64,000 bases of DNA from Prauserella rugosa (GTDB lineage Bacteria > Actinomycetota > Actinomycetes > Mycobacteriales > Pseudonocardiaceae): contig NZ_JOIJ01000002.1 of the NCBI RefSeq assembly GCF_000719975.1, positions 372,001 to 436,000 of the forward strand. Direction: 5' to 3'. The notes beneath the pieces were generated by a model, which saw only the letters and a list, made by a program, of their open reading frames with translations, did no database searches and had not been told where the DNA came from. Below, one piece after another: positions 44,450 to 52,119 of the stretch. Within the stretch, counting starts at the first letter, position 1. Every line of letters starts with the position of its first letter. The translations under genes were made by a program, and so were the position numbers.

Positions 44450-44504
44450 GGGTGTCCGGGATGTTCGGGTGTCCGGGATGTTCGGGATGTTCGGGATGTT
44501 CGGG
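44450..44504. repeat. 9-bp tandem repeat between ADH and SnoaL D genes
   Basis: Units GGGATGTTC and the shorter GGGTGTCC alternate and then repeat three times. The array fills half of the 113-bp gap that follows the stop of SnoaL D. Confidence 0.8.
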
Positions 44505-44516
44505 TGACCCGGGGAT

Positions 44517-44981
44517 TCAGCCCGCCGGGTCGGCGACCGGGATCGTGCGATGGATGTCGGTCTCGCGTTTGGCCAGCCGCCAGCGCCCGTCGACCCTGCG
44601 CAGCGTGTCGCGATAGGTCGCGGCCGTGTGCGCCCACCCCTCGGCCGACCCGGCCATGGCGTGCACGTCGGTGACGGCCGTGGCTGCTCCGCCGACGACG
44701 TCGACGTCGATCACCGAGTTCACCGACCAGTGGTGCGAGGCCGTGACCGTGTCCCACAGCCCCGCGGTCAGCTGCCGGATGGCGTCGCGGCCCCGCACGA
44801 GGGTGTCCGGCCCCGGCGACCACTCGGCGTCATCGGTCCACAGGGACAGGAACCAGGGCAGATCGCGCTTGTCGAAGGCATGGCCGTACCCGTGCAGCAC
44901 GCGCCGGATCTCCTCGATCGCCTCCACCCGGTCGAGGCGGACGGCGAGGTCGTCGTCGATGGCGGCCGCCATCTCAGGCAC
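44517..44981 (-). CDS. SnoaL/NTF2-like protein D
   Basis: A 154-residue SnoaL-fold protein (EEIRRVLHGYGHAFDKRD, LWTDDAEWSPGP, VRGRDAIRQLT). The GTG start overlaps the EthD gene; an ATG nine bases in (44972) is the alternative. Together with A, B and C it makes four members in one operon. No activity can be assigned. Confidence 0.8.
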   Translation of the reverse strand: MPEMAAAIDDDLAVRLDRVEAIEEIRRVLHGYGHAFDKRDLPWFLSLWTDDAEWSPGPDTLVRGRDAIRQLTAGLWDTVTASHHWSVNSVIDVDVVGGAATAVTDVHAMAGSAEGWAHTAATYRDTLRRVDGRWRLAKRETDIHRTIPVADPAG

Positions 44982-45297
44982 CGCCCGCCGGGGTCACCTG
45001 CACGACCTCATGCATGTTCACGGAGGCGCCGCCGTCGGCGAAGTTGGCCATGTCGGCCTGAGCCGCCTGCCCCTCCGGCGAGGCCAGCGCCGCGGCGGCC
45101 TCCTCGCGGGTGTCCCATTCCAGGATCGCCACCAGGAAGTGCGGAGGCTCGGTATCGTCCAACGAGGTCGTCGCACCCCAGCCGAAGTGGCGCAGGCCGG
45201 GCAGTTTCGACGCCAGCGGCGCGTGGGTTCCGCGGTAGTGCGCCAGGAACCGCTCGGGATCGGCAGGGTGGTTGTAGTTCACGGTGACGCGGAACAT
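44974..45297 (-). CDS. EthD-family small protein
   Basis: A 107-residue dimeric alpha+beta barrel of the EthD type (HPADPERFLAHYRGTHAPLASKLPG). EthD proteins are needed with P450s in ether degradation and also occur with other oxygenases, where they may be cyclases, dehydratases or helpers. It is directly downstream of the BVMO gene by 16 bp. Confidence 0.85.
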   Translation of the reverse strand: MFRVTVNYNHPADPERFLAHYRGTHAPLASKLPGLRHFGWGATTSLDDTEPPHFLVAILEWDTREEAAAALASPEGQAAQADMANFADGGASVNMHEVVQVTPAGGA

Positions 45298-45313
45298 GGT
45301 GTCCTCCTCGTGT

Positions 45314-46930
45314 TCACGCCTGCAGCGCGAAGCCCTCGTAGCCGTCGGCGGCGACCTGCTGGCACTTCTCCCAGTACGGCCCCACCCCGCCGAGGTAGGC
45401 CATCAGCAGCCGCGGTTTGCCGGGCACGTTCGCGCCCATGTACCAGGAGTCGGTCTTCGGGTAGAGGGTCATGTCACCGACCTCGCGCACGTGGTCGGTC
45501 CATTCCTTCTCCGCAGTCTCGGTGGCCTCGACGACGCGCAGTTCGTTGCGGCGCATGTACTCCAGCAGGTCGCTGAGCCACTCCACGTGCTGTTCGATCG
45601 ACACGATCATGTTGGACAGCACCGACGGACTTCCCGGCCCCGTGATGGTGAACATGTTGGGGAACCCCGCGGCGTTCAGCCCGAGGTACAGCGCGGGACC
45701 GTCGGACCACTTGTCCTTCAGCGTGCGCCCCTGCCTGCCCCGGATGTCGATGTTGAGCAGCGCGCCGGTCATCGCGTCGAACCCCGTGGCCAGCACGAGA
45801 CTGTCGACCTCGTACTCCCCCGCGCTGGTGCGCACGCCGCGTTCGGTGATCTCGACCAACGGTGTCTCGCGAAGGTCGACCAGCTGGACGTGGTCGTTGT
45901 TGAACGTCTCGTAGTAGCCGGTGTCCAGGCACGGCCGCTTCGTGCCGAAGGCGTACCCCTTCGGACACAGCTTCTCGGCCGTCTCCGGGTCGTCGACGAT
46001 CTCGCGGATCTTGCCGCGGACGAACTCCGCGGCCGTGTCGTTGGCGCGCTCGTCGGCCAGCAGATCGGTGTAGGCCTGGAGCACACCGGTGAGATTGCCG
46101 CGCTGCCACCGTTCCTCGTAGCTGCGCAGGCGTTCCTCCGGATCGACCTCGAGGGCCGAGCGCGTCGGCGGTTCGATCGCGACGCCGAAACCCGACCGCC
46201 TGCTCTCCTCGCGGATCTCGCGGTAGCGGGACTTGATGTCGGCGACGAGGTCCTGATCGATGGGCCCGTTGAACGTCGGCAGGCTGAAGTTGGGCGTGCG
46301 CTGGAACACCGTCAGCTCGGCGGCCTGTTTCGCGATGATCGGAATGGCCTGGATCCCCGACGATCCGGTGCCGATGACCGCGACACGCTGACCGGTGAAG
46401 TCCACACCGGACTCCGGCCAGTCACAGGTGTGGTACCAGTCGCCGCGGAACCGTTCCAGTCCGGGGACCTCGGGCTTCTTCGGCACCGACAGACAGCCGA
46501 CGGCCATGATGCAGTACCGGGCCCTGACCTGTTCGCCGTCGTCGGTGGTCACCGTCCACGTCGCACTGTCGTCGTCGTAGTGGGCAGAGGTGACCGTGGT
46601 GTCGAGCACGACATCCCTGCGCAGGTCGTGCCGGTCGGCGACGTGGTGGATGTAGGAGAGGATCTCGGGCTGGCTCGGATACTTCTCCGTCCACTCCCAC
46701 TCCTGTTCGAGTTCCGGGTCGAACGAGTAGGAGTAGTGCATGCTCTCGACGTCGCACCGGGCACCGGGATAGCGGTTCCAGAACCAGGTGCCGCCGATGT
46801 CGGAGCCGGCCTCCACGACCTTCACGGTCATATTGAGCCGGCGCAGCTTGTAGAGCATGTAGAGGCCGGAGAATCCGGCGCCCACGACGACGACGTCCAA
46901 TTCGGTCGGGAGTTTCCTGGCAGCAGACAT
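45314..46930 (-). CDS. Type I Baeyer-Villiger monooxygenase (cyclohexanone-monooxygenase-like)
   Basis: Inserts oxygen next to a ketone carbon with NADPH and O2, giving an ester or lactone. The 538-residue flavoprotein has two Rossmann motifs, GAGFSG at 17-22 and GTGSSG at 187-192, and between them the BVMO fingerprint FRGDWYHTCDWP at 161-172, complete with Gly163, His167 and Trp171. Length agrees with cyclohexanone monooxygenase. The ATG is at the family's normal N-terminus; the long upstream frame is a shadow of the esterase gene. An alpha/beta-hydrolase precedes it and an ADH follows, the classical order of tasks in alicyclic ketone degradation. Confidence 0.95.
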   Translation of the reverse strand: MSAARKLPTELDVVVVGAGFSGLYMLYKLRRLNMTVKVVEAGSDIGGTWFWNRYPGARCDVESMHYSYSFDPELEQEWEWTEKYPSQPEILSYIHHVADRHDLRRDVVLDTTVTSAHYDDDSATWTVTTDDGEQVRARYCIMAVGCLSVPKKPEVPGLERFRGDWYHTCDWPESGVDFTGQRVAVIGTGSSGIQAIPIIAKQAAELTVFQRTPNFSLPTFNGPIDQDLVADIKSRYREIREESRRSGFGVAIEPPTRSALEVDPEERLRSYEERWQRGNLTGVLQAYTDLLADERANDTAAEFVRGKIREIVDDPETAEKLCPKGYAFGTKRPCLDTGYYETFNNDHVQLVDLRETPLVEITERGVRTSAGEYEVDSLVLATGFDAMTGALLNIDIRGRQGRTLKDKWSDGPALYLGLNAAGFPNMFTITGPGSPSVLSNMIVSIEQHVEWLSDLLEYMRRNELRVVEATETAEKEWTDHVREVGDMTLYPKTDSWYMGANVPGKPRLLMAYLGGVGPYWEKCQQVAADGYEGFALQA

Positions 46931-47052
46931 GCGAGACGTCCTCACAATCGGATGGAGGGGACGGCGGTGCGGTCCCGCGCCGCGGGGCGCGGACGGGTCT
47001 CGGACGGGAGCACCGGCGACGGACGCCGGGCACGTTCGCAGGGCGGCCGGGC

Positions 47053-47985
47053 TCAGCCGGTGCGTGCGGTCAGCTGTCTGTCGATCTCGGCGGCGACGTG
47101 GTCGACCGCCTCGGCACTGCCGGGCAGCAGGTTCACCATGGTGAAGAAGCCGTGCATCTGGCCCGGGAAACGGCGCAGCGACACGGGCACGCCCGCGGCC
47201 TGCAGGGCCTTGGCGTACGACTCGCCCTCCTCGCGCAACACGTCGTGCTCGGCGGTGAGGACGACGGCGGGCGGCAACCCCGTCAGGTCGTCGGCCCTGG
47301 CCGGGCAGACACCGGCATCCTCGCGCTGGTCGGCATCGGCGTAGTGGTTCCAGAACCAGATCATCGTGTCGCGGCTGAGCATCAACTGGTTCTCGGGATC
47401 CACATAGGACGAGTTGTCGAAGTCGCAGTCGGTGACCGGATAGACGAGCACCTGCTGGGCGAGTGCGGGCCCCGCGGAGCGGGCCTTCTGGGCGACGACC
47501 GCCGCGAGGTTGGCACCCGCACTGTCGCCGGCCACGATCAGCGGCACCCTGGATCCGGCGATCTCGGTCAACTGCCGATCGACCCACACCAGCGAGTCCC
47601 ACGCGTCCTCGTGGGCGGCCGGGTAGCGGTGTTCGGGCGCCAGCCGGTAGTCGACGAGGACGACGGCACATCCGGTCTTCGCGGCGAGCTGCCTCCCGAG
47701 GGTCTCGAACTCGTCGATCCGGCCGATGACCCAGCCACCACCGTGGTAGTAGACGACGACACCGCGCGGCGCCTCGTCGGGCACGAGGATCTGCACCGGC
47801 ACGGATCGGCCGGGCAGGTCGAGCGAACGCGTCTCGACCCGTGCCATCTCGGGCCCGGGCCCGTACATCTCCTTGAGCGACGCCGTCAGCTCGCGCGCCT
47901 CGTCGGGCTCCATCTCGTGCATCGGAGGCCGACCGGACTCGGCGAGCTGGGCCAGCAGCGCGGTGGTTGCTTCGTCCAAAGCCAT
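47053..47985 (-). CDS. HSL-type alpha/beta-hydrolase (esterase)
   Basis: A 310-residue carboxylesterase of the hormone-sensitive-lipase group. The oxyanion motif HGGGW is at residues 81-85, the nucleophile Ser155 in GDSAG, and the later EHDVL and MHGFF supply Asp and His. It would hydrolyse the ester or lactone made by the BVMO. It is the first gene of the 9-kb operon and directly follows the promoter with the inverted repeat. Confidence 0.93.
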   Translation of the reverse strand: MALDEATTALLAQLAESGRPPMHEMEPDEARELTASLKEMYGPGPEMARVETRSLDLPGRSVPVQILVPDEAPRGVVVYYHGGGWVIGRIDEFETLGRQLAAKTGCAVVLVDYRLAPEHRYPAAHEDAWDSLVWVDRQLTEIAGSRVPLIVAGDSAGANLAAVVAQKARSAGPALAQQVLVYPVTDCDFDNSSYVDPENQLMLSRDTMIWFWNHYADADQREDAGVCPARADDLTGLPPAVVLTAEHDVLREEGESYAKALQAAGVPVSLRRFPGQMHGFFTMVNLLPGSAEAVDHVAAEIDRQLTARTG

Positions 47986-48056
47986 TGGGCACCTCTTTGT
48001 GCGACCGGCGGATCCGTGACCGCAGTCCTGTCGGAGACCTGCGTCACATACCGGGA

Positions 48057-48093
48057 AGTATGGTGCTCCGGCTAATTCATGTCAAGGATTAGC
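48057..48093 (-). promoter_or_regulatory. Promoter of the esterase/BVMO operon with inverted-repeat operator
   Basis: On the minus strand TTGACA (48085-48080) and CATACT (48062-48057) are 17 bp apart. The -35 lies within GCTAAT-N11-ATTAGC (48071-48093), a perfect 6-bp inverted repeat. The part TTGACATGAATTAG recurs with one change at 38769-38782. The nearby GntR protein is the obvious candidate to bind. Confidence 0.7.
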
Positions 48094-48287
48094 ATAGACT
48101 CGAGGTCCCGATCCGACCTTCACCACGAGGACCGTCCACGGAGGAGCGCGCACGCGGAACCCGCCCGGCCGACCCCCACCCACGGAGCGTGAAACATGCT
48201 CATAGAAACAGTCAGACGGCCGTCGCGACACGTCCGGGAAACCGGTCCGACGCGGGGATTCAGGATCATCATCGGTATCGTCACGCC

Positions 48288-49037
48288 ATGGACCGAGACT
48301 CGCTGGAACCCCGCCAGCGGCCGTACAAGCGCGGCGACAAGGTCGCACAGGCCGTGGCGCGCAGCATCATGCGGAAGATCCGCACGGAAGGCCTCGAACC
48401 GGGCGCCCACCTGCCGTCCGAGGCGCACATGCTGAAGGAGTACGGCATCGGCCGCGGATCGCTGCGGGAGGCGCTGCGCATCCTCGAGGTCAACGGGCTG
48501 ATCTGGCTCAAACCCGGCCCCGGCGGCGGGCCCATCGTCAGCGGCGCCCAGCCGGACCACTTCGGCCAGATGGCGACGCTGTACCTGCAGGCCCAGGGCA
48601 CGACGTTCCGGGAACTCATCGAAGCCCGCCTCGCCCTCGAACCGCTCATGGCACGGCTGGCGGCCGAACGCCAGGACCCGGAGTACATGGACGCCCTGCG
48701 TCAGGTCAGCGGCTCGCTCAAGGTCGACGACGACTCCGCCTACCTCGAGTACACCGGCGACTTCCACCGGCTGATCGCCGAGATGTCGGGCAACGGCATC
48801 CTGAGCCTGATGGGCCAGGCCCTGTCGGACATCTTCCGCGACCGGGTCAGCGGCATCGTGTTCCCCAAGTCGCGCCGCAAGGAGGTCTCCGACGCGCACA
48901 CGGCGATCGCCACGGCCATCGAGAACGGCGAGCCCGACCAGGCCCACGACCTGATGTACGAGCACATGGCCAAGTACGTCAACTACGTCAAGCGCGGCCA
49001 CCCCACGCTGATCAACGAGGTCGTCGACTGGCGATGA
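48288..49037 (+). CDS. GntR-family transcriptional regulator, FadR subfamily
   Basis: A 249-residue regulator with winged helix-turn-helix (HLPSEAHMLKEYGIGRGSLREALRIL in two parts around residues 40-70) and a C-terminal FCD domain. It is paralogous to the GntR at 6993-7739, with the GRGxLREaLR recognition region and PGPGGGPIV wing alike. It is divergent from the esterase operon by 302 bp. No ribosome site precedes this ATG; a GTG at 48189 is in frame but the added part has no family resemblance. Confidence 0.9.
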   Translation: MDRDSLEPRQRPYKRGDKVAQAVARSIMRKIRTEGLEPGAHLPSEAHMLKEYGIGRGSLREALRILEVNGLIWLKPGPGGGPIVSGAQPDHFGQMATLYLQAQGTTFRELIEARLALEPLMARLAAERQDPEYMDALRQVSGSLKVDDDSAYLEYTGDFHRLIAEMSGNGILSLMGQALSDIFRDRVSGIVFPKSRRKEVSDAHTAIATAIENGEPDQAHDLMYEHMAKYVNYVKRGHPTLINEVVDWR

Positions 49038-49087
49038 CCGTCCACGGTGGACGACGGCACCGACTCGGCAGGCGATAGGCTGCCGCC

Positions 49088-49621
49088 GTGCGCACGCAAG
49101 GCAGCGATCTGACGGCGGGTGCGCCGCGCCTGGCGCGGGGCGCCACCGCGGGCCTGTCCACGGGTCTGCTCGCGGTGATCGCGCACGGCACCGCGGGCGG
49201 CGCGCTGCCGGACTGGCCGGTGACGGCCGGACCCGTCGTCGCGATCGCTCTGCTCGCGACCGGCCTGGCCCGCGTGCGGCTGCGGCCGTCGGTGCTGTTG
49301 GCGCTGCTCGCCCTCGGGCAGCTGGCCGTGCACGTCGTGCTCTCGCTCGCCGCCGGGCACGCGCTCCACACCGGCGACGCCGGCGGCCTGCCGATGACGG
49401 CCGCACACGCCCTGGCCACCCTCGTCGTGTTCGCCGGCCTGAGCGGTGCCGAACAGACGCTGTTCGCACTGTTCTACGCACTGGCGGCACGCCTTCCCCT
49501 GCGCATCGCTCCGCTCACCGTGACCGGCCCCTGGGCGGCACCCTGCCCGGCGGACCCGCCGCAGCGCGCACCGCTCGACGTGCTGCGGCGACGGGTGCAC
49601 GGCCGGCGCGGCCCGCCCTGA
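49088..49621 (+). CDS. Small membrane protein of unknown function
   Basis: A 177-residue protein with about four hydrophobic helices (for example ALLATGLARVRL, VLLALLALGQLAVHVVLSLA) and a basic Pro/Arg-rich C-terminus on the likely cytoplasmic side. I do not recognise a family with confidence. It precedes the PepSY protein by 114 bp on the same strand, and His residues occur in its second half (HVVLSLAAGHALHTGDA), so a role in metal handling with the next gene is possible. Confidence 0.7.
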   Translation: MRTQGSDLTAGAPRLARGATAGLSTGLLAVIAHGTAGGALPDWPVTAGPVVAIALLATGLARVRLRPSVLLALLALGQLAVHVVLSLAAGHALHTGDAGGLPMTAAHALATLVVFAGLSGAEQTLFALFYALAARLPLRIAPLTVTGPWAAPCPADPPQRAPLDVLRRRVHGRRGPP

Positions 49622-49735
49622 CGCGACGGCCCCGCCACACCCTTTTCCCTCACCCTGTGACGCCCGCGGCCACCGGCCGGCGGGCCGCGTTCGCGCGCGT
49701 CCACGGGGTCCACGCCGTCCCAGGAGCGACCTGTC

Positions 49736-51187
49736 ATGTCCGACACCGCCGCGCATCCCCGCGCGGAATCCGATCCCACCGCGGCGCCGCGCGCCCGGCA
49801 CCCGTGGCGCGGTCTCGTGCTGCGCCTGCACTTCTACGCCGGCGTCCTCGTCGGCCCGTTTCTGCTCGTTGCCGCACTGACGGGCACCGCGTACGCACTG
49901 ACCCCACAACTCGAGTCGTGGCTGTACCACGACGAGCTCACCGCCACCTCGACCGCGCCTCCACTCCCCCTCGCCGACCAGGTTCGCGCCGCCGAACAGG
50001 CGGCACCGGAGGGCACGTTCCACGCCGTCCGTCCCGCACCCGAGGCAGGCGAGACGACCCGCGTGCTGTTCACCGACCCCGGCCTCGGCGACTCGGAATG
50101 GCACACCGTGTTCGTCGACCCTGGCGATGCGTCCGTCACCGGCGAGCTGACGACCTACGGCACGAGCGGCGTACTGCCCCTGCGGATGACGCTCGACCAG
50201 TTGCATCGCAACCTGCTGCTGGGCGAGCCCGGCCGGATGTACAGCGAGCTGGCCGCCTCGTGGCTGGCCGTGATCGCCCTCGGCGGACTCGCACTGTGGG
50301 CCGTCCGCAGGCGCTCCCGCGCGCGCACCGGCCGGGCGCGCACCGCCGGAAGGCACGGCAGGCTCGGCGTGTGGGTGCTCGCCGGAGCGCTGGTGCTCTC
50401 GGCGACGGGCCTGACGTGGTCGGCCCACGCCGGGGCCAACGTCACCGAGCTGCGCGCCGCACTCGGGTGGAGCACCCCGGAGCTCGACGCGTCCGGGGGC
50501 GGCCATGCGGGCCACGGTCCCCACGGCGAGCACGCCGGCGGACCGGGCGGCCATGCCGAACACGGCCGGGCGAGCGGGCACGGCGTGGGCGGCGACGCCG
50601 GTCCGGCCGATCCGTCCGCAGTGGACGACGTCCTGCGCATCGCCCGTACCGCGGGCATCGACGCCACGAAGATCGAGATCACGCCGCCGGCCGAGGTCGG
50701 CGGGGCGTGGTCGGTCACCGAGATCGACCGTGGATGGCCCACGCAGGTCGACGCCGTCGCCGTCGACCCGGTCCTCGACCGCGTGACCGACGAGGTGCGT
50801 TTCAGCGACTATCCGCTGGCCGCCAAGCTCGCCCGATGGGGCATCGACGCCCACATGGGCAGCCTGTTCGGCTGGCCCAACCAGGTCGCCCTCGCCGCAC
50901 TCGGCATCGGTCTGGCGGTGCTGACCGTGCTCGGCTATCGCCTGTGGTGGCTGCGCGGCGCGCGCGGCGCGTTCGGCACGCCCGTACCGCGTGGACAGTG
51001 GCGGCGGCTGCCGCGGTGGACCGTGGTGGCCGCAGCGGCCGTCGTGGTCGGCATCGGATGGTTCGTCCCGTTGCTGGGCGTCAGCCTGGTGGCGTTCCTG
51101 GCGGTGGACGCGGTGGTCGGACGGTTCCGGCGACGACGCGCCGCCGCACCGGACGAGCCCGGGACGACCGCCGACCGGCGCGGATGA
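49736..51187 (+). CDS. PepSY-associated membrane protein with His-rich loop
   Basis: A 483-residue membrane protein of the PepSY-TM type, with four or five helices: the first near 27-55 (LRLHFYAGVLVGPFLLVAA), others near 173-190, 210-230, 385-410 and 430-465. Two PepSY-like domains lie outside. Between helix three and the second PepSY domain is a Gly/His loop (257-282) with seven His residues, likely a metal-binding segment. Relatives occur in iron-siderophore reduction and copper uptake. The substrate metal cannot be told. Confidence 0.85.
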   Translation: MSDTAAHPRAESDPTAAPRARHPWRGLVLRLHFYAGVLVGPFLLVAALTGTAYALTPQLESWLYHDELTATSTAPPLPLADQVRAAEQAAPEGTFHAVRPAPEAGETTRVLFTDPGLGDSEWHTVFVDPGDASVTGELTTYGTSGVLPLRMTLDQLHRNLLLGEPGRMYSELAASWLAVIALGGLALWAVRRRSRARTGRARTAGRHGRLGVWVLAGALVLSATGLTWSAHAGANVTELRAALGWSTPELDASGGGHAGHGPHGEHAGGPGGHAEHGRASGHGVGGDAGPADPSAVDDVLRIARTAGIDATKIEITPPAEVGGAWSVTEIDRGWPTQVDAVAVDPVLDRVTDEVRFSDYPLAAKLARWGIDAHMGSLFGWPNQVALAALGIGLAVLTVLGYRLWWLRGARGAFGTPVPRGQWRRLPRWTVVAAAAVVVGIGWFVPLLGVSLVAFLAVDAVVGRFRRRRAAAPDEPGTTADRRG

Positions 51188-51193
51188 TGCGCG

Positions 51194-51236
51194 AGCGGTG
51201 CGGCCTGCGGGGCCACGGCAGGCAGGCCGCACCGCT
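51194..51236. terminator. Strong 15-bp hairpin between PepSY and hydrolase genes
   Basis: Perfect 15-bp arms (starting AGCGGTGCGG) enclose a 13-base loop seven bases after the PepSY stop. There is no U-tract. It ends 12 bp before the hydrolase GTG, so it could be a terminator or affect translation of that gene. Confidence 0.6.
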
Positions 51237-51248
51237 TAGGATCGCCGG

Positions 51249-52043
51249 GTGCCTTACGCGTCCGCGGCCGACGGCGCCGCGCTGTACTACACCGTCCAGG
51301 GCCGCGACGACGGCGAGCCCCTCGTGCTGATCGCGGGCCAGTCGAACGGACACCGGTGGTGGGATGCGGCGCTCGAGGACTTCACCTCGACGTTCCGGGT
51401 GATCACGATGGACCACCGCGGGATCGGCGGGAGCGACAAGCCCGACGACGACTCCTACAGCACGCGGAACTTCGCCGCCGACGTCGTGGCGGTGCTCGAC
51501 GCGGCCGGTGCCGGGCGCGCGCACGTGTACGGCACCTCCATGGGCGGGCGCGTCGCGCAATGGGTCGCGGCCGATCATCCCCACCGCGTCGACCGGCTGG
51601 TGCTGGGCTGCACCTCGCCCGGCGGTCCGCACGCCGTTCGACGGGCCGAGTCGGTGAGCCGCAGTCTCACGCAGTACTCCGCGCGTGCCGTTCGCCAGGC
51701 GTTGCTGGACCTGATGTACACGCCCGCCTGGTTGGCCGAGCATCCCGGCCCGTATCGCACGATCGGCGAACGCGGCACGCCGCCGCACGTCCTGCGCAAG
51801 CACCGCATCGCCAGTGCCCGGCACGACGCCTGGGACGTCCTGCCCACCATCACCGCGCCCACGCTCGTCGTCCACGGCACCGACGACGCCTTCAACCCGA
51901 CTGCGAACGCCCCGCTGCTCGCCGAGCGCATCCCCGGAGCCCGCCTGCACCTCATCCCGGGTGCCCGGCACGCCTACTTCGAGGAACGCCGGGATCTCGC
52001 GGGACCGCTCGTACGGGACTTCCTGTCGTCCGTGGATCGCTGA
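51249..52043 (+). CDS. Alpha/beta-fold hydrolase
   Basis: A 264-residue hydrolase with nucleophile Ser in GTSMGGR near residue 97, Asp in GTDDAF near 220 and His in PGARHAYF. Sequence resembles 3-oxoadipate enol-lactonase and related esterases (DHRGIGGSDKP). The GTG start follows a weak AGGA. No operon partners tie it to a pathway. Confidence 0.87.
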   Translation: MPYASAADGAALYYTVQGRDDGEPLVLIAGQSNGHRWWDAALEDFTSTFRVITMDHRGIGGSDKPDDDSYSTRNFAADVVAVLDAAGAGRAHVYGTSMGGRVAQWVAADHPHRVDRLVLGCTSPGGPHAVRRAESVSRSLTQYSARAVRQALLDLMYTPAWLAEHPGPYRTIGERGTPPHVLRKHRIASARHDAWDVLPTITAPTLVVHGTDDAFNPTANAPLLAERIPGARLHLIPGARHAYFEERRDLAGPLVRDFLSSVDR

Positions 52044-52119
52044 GGACTACACCAGACAGGACGGGACCGCACCGGACCGGACCACGGAGCGTGCGCCGCG
52101 GCCTTCCGGAACGGGCCGC

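Noticed and set aside
41907..44981. SnoaL genes as a sign of a polyketide gene cluster
   Set aside because: No ketosynthase, acyl carrier protein or cyclase is present; all neighbours are catabolic.
45314..47992. An apparent 892-residue fusion of BVMO with an N-terminal domain
   Set aside because: The added N-terminal part is Arg/Gly-rich and overlaps the well-supported esterase gene in another frame; the BVMO begins at 46930.
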